64,000 nucleotides of DNA, taken from NCBI GenBank assembly GCA_022226935.1, contig CP092081.1, forward strand, positions 3,616,982 to 3,680,981, given 5' to 3'. Both the position numbers and the translations under genes were made by a program. Under the pieces are notes generated by a model. It was given only the letters and a program-made list of their open reading frames with translations, did not search any database and had not been told where the DNA came from. Below are positions 16,936 through 24,735 of this stretch, piece by piece. How positions within the stretch are numbered: the stretch's first letter is position 1; every line of letters starts with the position of its first letter. The DNA is from Nitrospira sp. Lineage in GTDB: Bacteria; Nitrospirota; Nitrospiria; Nitrospirales; Nitrospiraceae.

Positions 16936-17946
16936 ATGGATGTGCTCTCCGAGGTACTGAAAACCGTCAAGCTCGACGGCGCGGTATTTTTCAACGGAGA
17001 ATTTTCCGCCCCCTGGTGCATGCGCGAACCAGATTCCTGCACCATGGCCACATATCTGTCCACCCGGTCCGTCCACGTGATTATTTTTCATTTGATCATC
17101 GAAGGCCGGGGCCATGCCTGCATTGAACAAGACCATCGGCGCGTGCCGCTGGTGGCCGGCGACATCGTCATGTTTCCGCAAGGCGACTCGCACCTGATGG
17201 GGAACGGCCCTCCCGTCACGCCGGTCGACAGCAGGATTCAACTCCGGGAGGTGATCGCTCAAGGAAGGATGCTTTCGCAAACAGGCGGAGGAGGAGAACT
17301 GACCAAACTCGTCTGCGGGTATCTGACCTGCGATCCGCAACTCAGCCGCATTTTCCTCGCCGGCTTGCCCTCCATGATCAAGCTCAACATACGAGAGGAT
17401 GCCTCTGGAAAATGGTTGGAGGACACGTTTCGCTATTCGGTCGACCACGCCGACGCGTCTCGACCTGGCGGAGCCACGGTCATCGCCAAATTGTCAGAGG
17501 TGTTGTTTGTGGAAACGCTGCGGCGGTATATCGCGCGACTTCCGCCGGAACAAACCGGATGGTTGGCCGGAGTTCGTGACCCCGACATTGGCAAAGCCCT
17601 CGCTGTCCTCCATCGCGCGCCGGCCCAGCCGTGGACCATCGCGTCCCTGGCCGGCGAAGTGGGCATGTCACGATCCGTGCTGGCCGAGCGCTTCCGGCGC
17701 TATCTGTCGGAAACGCCCATTGCCTACCTGACTCGCTGGCGTCTCCAACTCGGCGCGCAACTCCTCGCGACCACCAACCACAGCGTCGCACAGATTGCGG
17801 CCGAAGTCGGCTATGAATCGGAGCCGGCGTTCAACCGCGCCTTCAAACGAGAATTCGGCCTGCCTCCGGCCAAATTCCGCAGTCAATCGAAGGCCGACCG
17901 CGAGACCGCGTCGCGACCGACTCACCGATCAGCCCCTGTCAGATGA
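16936..17946 (+). CDS. AraC-family regulator with cupin sensor domain
   Basis: The 336-residue product starts at ATG 16936. The N-terminal half is a cupin: VHVIIFHLIIEGRGHACIE, LVAGDIVMFPQGDSHLMGN and a later LTKLVCGYLTCDPQ, the pattern of Cupin_6-type AraC sensors. The C-terminal HTH pair is IASLAGEVGMSRSVLAERFR and VAQIAAEVGYESEPAFNRAF with the closing FGLPPAKFR. Such proteins often respond to small organic molecules or oxidants and control the divergent or next gene. Here the divergent gene is a methyltransferase, start-to-start distance about 195 bases. Its 3' end overlaps the convergent secreted-protein gene by 25 bases. Confidence 0.9.
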   Translation: MDVLSEVLKTVKLDGAVFFNGEFSAPWCMREPDSCTMATYLSTRSVHVIIFHLIIEGRGHACIEQDHRRVPLVAGDIVMFPQGDSHLMGNGPPVTPVDSRIQLREVIAQGRMLSQTGGGGELTKLVCGYLTCDPQLSRIFLAGLPSMIKLNIREDASGKWLEDTFRYSVDHADASRPGGATVIAKLSEVLFVETLRRYIARLPPEQTGWLAGVRDPDIGKALAVLHRAPAQPWTIASLAGEVGMSRSVLAERFRRYLSETPIAYLTRWRLQLGAQLLATTNHSVAQIAAEVGYESEPAFNRAFKREFGLPPAKFRSQSKADRETASRPTHRSAPVR

Positions 17947-18263
17947 ACCTCAGGCCCTTCGAATCGACCGTCCATCGCTTTGCACTTCGTCCACGGATGC
18001 GCCGCCGCGCCGGCGACCGCTCCCACCATAGCAAAAGGCATGGCGACGACAAAGAGCGGCACCCCGATACCATATCCGAGCCATTGCATCGCGATGCTCT
18101 CTCGCTTCTGACCAGCCGCGACCACCTGTTCCGCCGGATACAATGGAAAGGTGCCGTACTCGCTGCCCAGGCTGGCACTCTCGCCGATCGTCCGACAACG
18201 GGCCTCGGTCAAGGCAGGCATCAACATCATCACGCACAACAGCAGCATCGCAACGATTTTCAT
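17922..18263 (-). CDS. Small secreted or membrane protein, unknown function
   Basis: The 113-residue product starts at ATG 18263 with GGAGA six bases upstream; the frame extends to 18500 but that part is not protein-like. It has a clear signal peptide (IVAMLLLCVMMLMPALTEA) and a second hydrophobic stretch (GYGIGVPLFVVAMPFAMVGAVAG, about residues 68-90). It could be a periplasmic protein anchored by a C-terminal helix. Two Cys residues (mature C23-like and C99-like) may form a disulfide. No family is recognised. The 3' end overlaps that of the AraC regulator. Confidence 0.6.
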   Translation of the reverse strand: MKIVAMLLLCVMMLMPALTEARCRTIGESASLGSEYGTFPLYPAEQVVAAGQKRESIAMQWLGYGIGVPLFVVAMPFAMVGAVAGAAAHPWTKCKAMDGRFEGPEVHLTGADR

Positions 18264-18522
18264 AGGCGTCTCCTTCACCATTCCTCGCCGGCGGATACCG
18301 GAATCTAGACAGCCGTGACCAGCCAGAGTCCGTGCCTCCGCATGACTGGAACACAGCACATCCCGTGCCCGACGCAGGCCAAGCAGCCAAGACATTGCCT
18401 TGTTTGCCGATCCACAGCGAGGCAATGTCTTGAGCCTATCGCATGAGACGCGTACACTTTCCTGTAGCATGGTACACAGAACGCGTAGCCGAGTTTCCAC
18501 TCAGACAAGATAGGAGAGGACA

Positions 18523-18981
18523 ATGAACGGACGAATGCTTGTTTTCTTGGTTGCCGTCTCAGGAGTGGCTCTCCCACTGTCGCCGCTCGTGTCTGCGCAA
18601 ACTCTTCCCCCGATTGTGACGCAGAAAATCCAAGCGGCACAAAAACAGATCAAGATGATCGCCATGGAGGAATATCGAGCGGTCGTCGACCATCCCGGCG
18701 AGGCGCTCATCGTGGATGTCCGCGAACCTCAGGAATATGCTGCGGGTCATGTGCCTGGTGCCGTGAATATTCCCCGTGGGGTCCTTGAATTCCAGATTTG
18801 GAACCATGTCGGATCTCCTGCCGCGCCGCAAATGGCGAGACCTATTTACCTCCAGTGCCAGAGCGGAAACCGTGCGTCTCTCGCGGCACAATCCCTCGCG
18901 GAATTGGGGTTCACGCAGACGACGGCTGTGGTCATGAGCCTCGAGGAATGGCGGAAATCCGGACAGCCGTTCGTAAAGTAA
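18523..18981 (+). CDS. Periplasmic rhodanese-like protein
   Basis: The 152-residue product has a signal peptide (LVFLVAVSGVALPLSPLVSA) and one rhodanese domain. Family blocks are ALIVDVREPQEYAAGHVPGA, VNIPRG and the active-site loop QCQSGNRAS with Cys at residue 112, followed by AAQSLAELGF and a final EEWRKSG. It would carry sulfur as a persulfide on the Cys, probably in the periplasm, in sulfur transfer or detoxification. The loop length (six residues CQSGNR) fits sulfurtransferases rather than Cdc25-like phosphatases. ATG 18523 follows AGGAGAGG-like bases. Single gene, no operon partner visible. Confidence 0.9.
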   Translation: MNGRMLVFLVAVSGVALPLSPLVSAQTLPPIVTQKIQAAQKQIKMIAMEEYRAVVDHPGEALIVDVREPQEYAAGHVPGAVNIPRGVLEFQIWNHVGSPAAPQMARPIYLQCQSGNRASLAAQSLAELGFTQTTAVVMSLEEWRKSGQPFVK

Positions 18982-19338
18982 TGGAGCAGGATGCCGGGAC
19001 GATGCATCACGCATGAACGGGCTGATGAGACCTTAAAATCGAGCATTTTCGCTCGCTCCGCTCCGTGCGGAAATGATACAGTACGGCGTATCTTCGAGAT
19101 CATTCTCACGCCCTGACTACCCCCTTCAATGCCCAAGGGCGCGATGGCCTGTTCGAATCGTCTCTGTCCTCCCCCATCTAACTCTTTGCGCAGCCGACAT
19201 TTCCGCAAGGCACCAGCCTTGCTTGCACATACGATTGAGAAGGCCTGCTGATTTTATTGCTGCGACATTGAGAGCAGGAAAACGGTTGGCCGCCTATGTT
19301 TGTTTCATTCTCGCATAGTGATTGTTCGACAGAATTCC
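18982..19338. other. Intergenic stretch without a supported gene
   Basis: Frames here are short, have no ribosome sites and show no domain resemblance. The segment separates the rhodanese gene from the glycosyltransferase. A hairpin-like pair AGCATTTTCGCTCG/CTCCG near 19040-19070 is not a convincing terminator. Nothing else stands out. Confidence 0.4.
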
Positions 19339-20604
19339 ATGCCGACACCTCAACCCTCCACTGCGTCTCGACTGGCGGCCACGCGATCATCCGGACGCCC
19401 GCTCGTGAGCGTCATTATTCCAACCTATAACCGTGCGCCGTTACTCAAGACAGCCATTACGTCGGCGTTGAACCAGGAACGAGCCGGGGAGCTGTTTGAT
19501 GTCGAGGTCATTGTCGTCGATGACTGCTCGCCCGACGACATGAGCCCGATCATGGCTGCGTTTCCCGGCGTGCGTTATATCCGGTTGCCGGAAAATCGGG
19601 GGGCATCGGGAGCCAGAAATGCCGGCATCAAAGAGGCGAGCGGCAAGTATGTCGCCCTCTTGGACGATGATGATGAATTCCTCACCCACAAACTCATGAT
19701 CCAGGTACCGGTCCTCGAAGCCAACCCGGAAGTCGGCGTGGTCTATGGACAAAGTGTCGTGACCGGCGGCGACACCCCCCTTCTCTTGTGGCCGGAATGG
19801 GCCCCCTCAGGTCGGGTGTTTGAAGAATTTGTGACGCGCACGGAAGACTTTCTCCATCCTCCCACCTGGCTGGTACGACGGGAGCTCTTCGAAGCGGCGG
19901 GGTGGTTCGATGAGCAACATCGGACGATGGAGCATTACGATATGGCCCTCCGCCTGTCGATGCTCACCTCCTGGACGTTTCTCACCGGCGGGCCGGTCGC
20001 CCACGGTCGCTTCTCCAAGAAGGGCAAGTGGTACAGCAATATCGTCAATGGAACAAACGAGGATCGTTTACCGCGGATCGTGGAGAGCGCACTCTCACGA
20101 TTACCTGCAACCCCTGAAGCGGAACGCATTCGCTGTAAGGCCCGAGCAGCGGTCTGTGCGACCATTGCCGGACAACGTTGGTGGACCGGCGGGGGGCTGG
20201 AACCGACCAAACAGCATCTGCTGTCGTCGCTGCGCACCTCGGCCTGGCTGCTGCATGAAGCGCCGGTGATGGAATGGATTCAACGGATCGCAGGCACACT
20301 GGCCGGAGGGTCTCATCAGCCTGTACAGGCCGTGCATGCCTTCTGGGAGGAAATTAAAGAGGCTACGTCCGGCTCCCCGGACGCTCGTACTATTCAGATG
20401 CGCGAGGTGTTGGGCGATATGCTCTCCGGCGCGGCCATCACCATGAAGCAGGGATCACCCCGGCGGGCCTGGATGGTGGGACTCGGAGCGATCGTCCATA
20501 ACCCGAAGTCGTTAAAACAACCGGCGCGCCTGTTCCACTTGTACCGCGCGCTCGCCGCCCCCCCACCCACAGCAGGGACACGGCTTCCGCTTTCTCTCTC
20601 GTAA
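19339..20604 (+). CDS. Family 2 glycosyltransferase
   Basis: The 421-residue product has an N-terminal GT-A domain: VSVIIPTYNRAPLLKTAI, VEVIVVDDCSPDD, YIRLPENRGASGARNAGI and YVALLDDDDEFL, in which DDD is the metal-nucleotide site. The acceptor region includes PPTWLVRRELFEAAGWFDE and DMALRLSM. Residues from about 250 on are helical and may be a cytoplasmic C-terminal extension; no membrane helices are evident. It should transfer a sugar from a nucleotide donor to a surface glycan or protein; donor and acceptor are unknown. ATG 19339 is chosen because the preceding 13 residues are not protein-like; no strong ribosome site is present. No polysaccharide cluster surrounds it. Confidence 0.88.
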   Translation: MPTPQPSTASRLAATRSSGRPLVSVIIPTYNRAPLLKTAITSALNQERAGELFDVEVIVVDDCSPDDMSPIMAAFPGVRYIRLPENRGASGARNAGIKEASGKYVALLDDDDEFLTHKLMIQVPVLEANPEVGVVYGQSVVTGGDTPLLLWPEWAPSGRVFEEFVTRTEDFLHPPTWLVRRELFEAAGWFDEQHRTMEHYDMALRLSMLTSWTFLTGGPVAHGRFSKKGKWYSNIVNGTNEDRLPRIVESALSRLPATPEAERIRCKARAAVCATIAGQRWWTGGGLEPTKQHLLSSLRTSAWLLHEAPVMEWIQRIAGTLAGGSHQPVQAVHAFWEEIKEATSGSPDARTIQMREVLGDMLSGAAITMKQGSPRRAWMVGLGAIVHNPKSLKQPARLFHLYRALAAPPPTAGTRLPLSLS

Positions 20605-20681
20605 CATGAGAACGGTCGTGGCCGCGGCGGTTTCCGTGCGGTGCGACTGATTGGATGACTCAAGAGATGAATCATCTCACC

Positions 20682-21443
20682 TCATCCCTCTTGCCAGGAT
20701 GATTGGCCAAACGCTCGCACGGCGAGATACGCCACATTTCGTTTCCAATAGGCGACGTTCGACCTCGTCATCAATTCCAGAAACAGATCATCGGCATCTC
20801 TCCGGCTGAACAACCTGCCGGCAGGCGTCACCTCGCCGTCCGGAAGGATCACGGTTCCCCCGCCTCGATAGATCAAATCATGCATGATCGGAGCCACCAG
20901 CGAGAGCTCAAATGAGGCGATGATGGCCCAGAAAAGGCGCGGGATACTGGCCAAGTCGCTCTTAAACCCGCGCTTGGCCGTAATAGCAGAGCCATCCAGC
21001 GCGGCGTACCGGCAATCTTCCGCCACCACCCACAGGTGCCCGTCATGAGTCACGACCGGAACAGGGAGCTTGGGGACCAGGTCAGCTTCGTCCCTGGCAG
21101 TCTGTCTCGCGGCATTTTTAAGGTGAGTCTGCACATCGGCAACGGAAATATTCCGGTTGGCTTGCCCAAGATCATAGGTAAACGTTTTGGTCAGCGCGGC
21201 GACAAGAGTCTGGTTGTCGGCAAGCGTGGAGGAGGCGCCCGGCGCCGGAGCTTTGGCTGGCGCGGCACTCTCGGCGACGTTCTCACGACTGACCACCAGT
21301 GAGAGGGTGCGTCCCTGATCAGTCAAATTCAACGTCACGGTCTCGCCGTCTTCGATTCGTTTCTCAATACCGGCAAACTGATTGATGAGTTCGGCGAGAT
21401 ACGCATTGGCTTGCATGAATTGCATCTGTATCAGATCGGGCAT
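20682..21443 (-). CDS. DUF1353-domain protein with N-terminal helical segment
   Basis: The 253-residue product starts at ATG 21443 after GAGGAGAC. About 60 residues at the N-terminus are helical (MQANAYLAELINQFAGIEKR), followed by an Ala/Pro-rich linker. The C-terminal 130 residues carry the DUF1353 signature: AITAKRGFKSDLASIPRLFW, then IMHDLIYRGG and SRRDADDLFLELM. DUF1353 is common in phage and tail-like gene sets, but its biochemical role is not known to me. It lies 3.3 kb from the near end of the eCIS operon on the same strand, separated by plus-strand genes, so a functional link is only a guess. Confidence 0.8.
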   Translation of the reverse strand: MPDLIQMQFMQANAYLAELINQFAGIEKRIEDGETVTLNLTDQGRTLSLVVSRENVAESAAPAKAPAPGASSTLADNQTLVAALTKTFTYDLGQANRNISVADVQTHLKNAARQTARDEADLVPKLPVPVVTHDGHLWVVAEDCRYAALDGSAITAKRGFKSDLASIPRLFWAIIASFELSLVAPIMHDLIYRGGGTVILPDGEVTPAGRLFSRRDADDLFLELMTRSNVAYWKRNVAYLAVRAFGQSSWQEG

Positions 21444-21728
21444 ACCTGTCTCCTCGGGTTGGTTCATCTCCCCCATCGACTCCGGCATCATGCCTAAACA
21501 GGTGGGCCTTCCTCAAGCCATAGGTCCGCCGCGCGAAGTGGTTGCTTGATCATTCGGGCCAAAGTGCGGCAGGCGTGGAATGAGTGATGGCGGAATCAGT
21601 CGAAGAGAAGTATGACAAGCTTGGGTGGAAAGAAAGACTGCCGCCCTCGCGTCACGGGCGAAGGCGGCTGAACGCGCTCTGAGCGCGCGGCTCAAGGCGG
21701 CGACCAGAGGCAAGACTCAGGCAGGCCA

Positions 21729-22007
21729 CTAGGGCGTCGCAATAATCGGAATTTCTCGCGCCGACGCTTCCTTAAACTCTTCCATCTTCTTGTGAACGGC
21801 CTCAAGAATTTCCGGATTGCTGCGGCAAGCTTCACTGCATTTTTCGCCCATCTGCAGAATGGAACAATGGTCTCGGACCGTCACCTTTCCCTGCACGCCG
21901 TTCATCTCGAAACCGACCTTGACCGGCTCCTGATGCAGCGGACAGAACGTCTCGGCCACGATCATGTCCTTGACTGTATGTGGATGTCTTGCAAATAGGT
22001 CTGCCAT
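21729..22007 (-). CDS. Small Cys-rich protein, possible metal binder
   Basis: The 92-residue product starts at ATG 22007 with AAGGAG six bases upstream. Cys and His residues are grouped: a CPLHQEP segment near residue 22, DHC near 48 and KCSEAC near 56-60. That spacing could bind zinc or an iron-sulfur centre, though it matches no pattern I can name. The C-terminal third is a charged helix (EAVHKKMEEFKEASARE). No signal peptide, so probably cytoplasmic. Nearby genes give no functional hint. Confidence 0.65.
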   Translation of the reverse strand: MADLFARHPHTVKDMIVAETFCPLHQEPVKVGFEMNGVQGKVTVRDHCSILQMGEKCSEACRSNPEILEAVHKKMEEFKEASAREIPIIATP

Positions 22008-22201
22008 ATGAACTCCTTACTGTGTGACGGGTGAATAGTGCGACAGTGGCCTCCCACCTCACTGTATCAAGAGACCCCTCCAGCACAAACTTCTATCGCA
22101 TTTGCCGCGCGACCATGCCCCTGATGCATCCGCGACCGACGCCGGGATAGACTCGCCGCAAGGAAACCTCCATCCAACGGCCGTCACAACCGAGGAGACG
22201 C

Positions 22202-22483
22202 ATGCCCTACGTGTTGATCATTCATGAAGTGGACGCCTATCCGGCGTGGAAGACGATTTTCGATCAGGCGGCACAGATCAGAAAACAAGCCGGTGAAATC
22301 AGATACCAGCTGTTGCGGCATGAGACCGACGCCAACCGGCTCGTGCATTTCTCAGAATGGACGTCGCTCGACAAGGCCCGGAACTTTTTTGAGTCTCCGG
22401 AGCTGGTCGAAATCAGACGCAACGCGGGAGTCAACGCGCCGGAATTCCACTATCTGAATGAGATCGAGCAAGGCCGGTTGTGA
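22202..22483 (+). CDS. ABM-like (antibiotic biosynthesis monooxygenase-fold) small protein
   Basis: The 93-residue product starts at ATG 22202, close after GAGGAG. It resembles single-domain ferredoxin-like ABM/cyclase proteins: opening strand YVLIIHEVDAYPAWKTIFD, central strand IRYQLLRHETDANRLVHFSEW, and helix SLDKARNFFESPELVEIRR. These proteins are usually dimeric and bind heme or aromatic compounds, or have unknown roles. No obvious catalytic residue set is seen. The following gene may share its transcript. Confidence 0.75.
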   Translation: MPYVLIIHEVDAYPAWKTIFDQAAQIRKQAGEIRYQLLRHETDANRLVHFSEWTSLDKARNFFESPELVEIRRNAGVNAPEFHYLNEIEQGRL

Positions 22484-22627
22484 ATGCCACGACATGAGTC
22501 GCCTCGGTGGCGTCTCCTCGACACGGATTTCCGACCTTCGCTCACACTTTTTACCGGCCTGAGGTATGCTGGCTTCTCGGAAGCCGTGCGAGTACCGCCA
22601 TCGTCGTCAACCAGGAGAGAGGCCATC

Positions 22628-22813
22628 ATGCGATTCGTGAAAGTAAAGGACGAGGAACGGCCCGGTGAAGTAGCTATTAATCTCGACTTGGTGCGAGAAG
22701 CACATTTTGGAGGCGGCCTGCTGCACCTGTATTTCGAGCGCAGTTCCTCGGCGCAGGATGACATGACCTTTACCGGCGAGAACGCCCAAAAAATCTGGGC
22801 CGCGATGGGATAA
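22628..22813 (+). CDS. Small conserved-looking protein, 61 residues
   Basis: Start ATG 22628 is set by AGGAGAGAGG upstream; a longer in-frame extension back to 22484 is not protein-like. The product (MRFVKVKDEERPGEVAINLD and so on) is a compact alternation of strands and one helix with a C-terminal FTGENAQKIWAAMG. No signal peptide or membrane segment. I do not recognise the family. It lies 145 bases after the ABM-like gene on the same strand. Confidence 0.6.
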   Translation: MRFVKVKDEERPGEVAINLDLVREAHFGGGLLHLYFERSSSAQDDMTFTGENAQKIWAAMG

Positions 22814-22978
22814 CGAACGCGGCCTTATCTTCCCGTCTCAAGACACCCCTTTTCCTGGCGCGCGCTCGCCATCGCGGCTCAGTAACTCACGCCCAACCTC
22901 TGCCCGATTCATGTTATAGCTATTCCTACGGCAGCCATTCAGTCCGTCGGCTTGCGGACGCATCAATTCGAGGACCTC

Positions 22979-24442
22979 ATGCCCAATCATCGTACCGAAC
23001 TCAACCGTCTTGCCCGGCACGCCATGATCGATCGTGGATTGTGGCCGGACTTCTCCGCCAAAGCCATGGCCGAGCTCGCCCAGATCCGCACGGCGGCGAT
23101 CGACCATGGGGCGGACGTGCAAGACCTCCGAGATCTGCTGTGGGTTTCCATCGATAATGACGATTCTCTCGACCTGGACCAGCTGACCGTGGCGGACGAA
23201 CATCCCGACCACTCGGTCACTCTGCTGGTGGCGATTGCCGACGTCGATGCGCTCGTGCCCAAAGACTCCGCCCTTGATACCCACGCGCGCCACAACACGA
23301 CATCCGTCTATACGTCGGGGGCTATTTTCCCCATGTTGCCTGAACCGCTTTCCCACGATCTGACCTCGCTCCGCGAACATCAGGACCGCCTTGCGGTCGT
23401 GGTGGAACTCGTCGTCGCCGCGAATGGAAAAGTGAGCGGCGCGTCTCATTATCGAGCGCTGGTTCGCAACCACGCCAAGCTCGCCTACAACAGCGTCGCC
23501 GCATGGCTGGCGGGAACAGGACCCGCGCCGGTCGGTGTCAGCGACGTGCCGGGCCTCGAAGCGCAACTGCGGCTTCAGGATCGCGTGGCGCAACAGCTCA
23601 AGGCGCGACGTCACCAGCAGGGCGCGCTGAGTCTCGAAACCATCGAGCCGCGCGCCGTATTTGACGGCGAGACCCTCACCGGCATCAAGGTCGAACAGAA
23701 AAACCGTGCGAAGGAGCTGATCGAGGATTGCATGATCGCCGCCAACCAGGCGACCGCAGCCTATCTCAAGCGCAAAGGCATCCCCTCGTTCCGGCGTATC
23801 CTCCGCTCCCCGGAGCGCTGGCAGCGGATCGTCGACATGGCCGCGGGGTGCGGAGAGTCCTTGCCTCCGCAGCCTGATGCGCAAGCCCTGGATGCCTTCC
23901 TCATCAAACGACGTGCGGCCGACCCGCTCCGGTTTCCCGACCTCTCGCTGGCCATCGTCAAACTCATCGGTCGAGGCGAATATGTGCTCGACGAGGGAGC
24001 CGGCGGCGCGCCGGAACATTTCGGATTGGCCGTGAAAGGGTACACGCATTCCACTGCGCCCAACCGGCGGTATCCCGATCTCGTGACGCAACGATTGCTC
24101 AAAGCGGCGCTCGCAGGCGCGCCCCTGCCGTACCGCCCCGATGAACTGCAATACCTGGCCGACTACTGCACCGAGAAGGAAGATGATGCGGAACGCGTGG
24201 AACGGCAAATGAGAAAGTCCGCCGCTGCCTTGCTGCTGCAACCGCGTATCGGGGAACGATTCGAGGCCATCGTCACCGGCCTCTCCGATAAGGGAACCTG
24301 GGTGCGGCTGCTTGACCCGCCGGTCGAGGGAAAACTTTCCGGAGGTCTGACGGGGCTCGATGTCGGAGACAGGCTGAGAGTGGAACTGGTGAGCACCAAT
24401 GTCGAACGGGGGTTCATCGACTTTGCGCGACTCGGATCCTGA
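22979..24442 (+). CDS. RNase II/RNB-domain exoribonuclease
   Basis: The 487-residue product starts at ATG 22979 with GAGGA upstream. The RNB catalytic domain is nearly the whole protein: the metal-binding Asp cluster VSIDNDDSLDLDQLTV near residues 49-64, LLVAIADVDALVP, TSVYTSGAIFPMLPEPLS, LIEDCMIAANQATA, and the signature YTHSTAPNRRYPDLVTQR. The C-terminal 70 residues form an S1-like beta-barrel (FEAIVTGLSDKGTWVRLLDP). N-terminal cold-shock domains found in RNase II and RNase R are missing, so this is the short RNB class. It should degrade RNA 3' to 5'. A 620-codon frame on the opposite strand is its shadow. Confidence 0.92.
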   Translation: MPNHRTELNRLARHAMIDRGLWPDFSAKAMAELAQIRTAAIDHGADVQDLRDLLWVSIDNDDSLDLDQLTVADEHPDHSVTLLVAIADVDALVPKDSALDTHARHNTTSVYTSGAIFPMLPEPLSHDLTSLREHQDRLAVVVELVVAANGKVSGASHYRALVRNHAKLAYNSVAAWLAGTGPAPVGVSDVPGLEAQLRLQDRVAQQLKARRHQQGALSLETIEPRAVFDGETLTGIKVEQKNRAKELIEDCMIAANQATAAYLKRKGIPSFRRILRSPERWQRIVDMAAGCGESLPPQPDAQALDAFLIKRRAADPLRFPDLSLAIVKLIGRGEYVLDEGAGGAPEHFGLAVKGYTHSTAPNRRYPDLVTQRLLKAALAGAPLPYRPDELQYLADYCTEKEDDAERVERQMRKSAAALLLQPRIGERFEAIVTGLSDKGTWVRLLDPPVEGKLSGGLTGLDVGDRLRVELVSTNVERGFIDFARLGS

Positions 24443-24735
24443 GCGGGCATCATCATAGAAACAAACGGAGGGCATGAAGCCGGCGGGCCGGCGGTGCGAG
24501 TCCCTCAGGGACGAGCGAGGGGATTGTCCCGGTCCATGCATGGGGCAGTGACTCCCCGTTCTGCCGAGCGCGACAGTCCGGATAGGTGCCGAAAGAGCAG
24601 AACCATTTGACGCGATTCGCACCGGATAACTCGGCCTCTTGCTGGAGAGTCCCTGAGGTCGTGCAGGGGCTGCAGCCTTCGTCTCACCGTTCACCTCCAC
24701 GGCGCCTTCTGACGCCTCTGTTTCGAACTCTACCG

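Noticed and set aside
21513-21713. A 66-codon minus-strand frame between the DUF1353 and Cys-rich genes
   Set aside because: No ribosome site, biased Arg/Ala content and no family resemblance.
22838-24700. A 620-codon open frame on the minus strand
   Set aside because: It lies opposite the RNase II-like gene. Its residues show no domain pattern, while the plus-strand frame carries all RNB motifs.
24443-24735. A possible small RNA or terminator after the RNase II-like gene
   Set aside because: A short GTCCC-TCA-GGGAC hairpin is present near 24500, but there is no U-run, promoter or conserved feature to support either.
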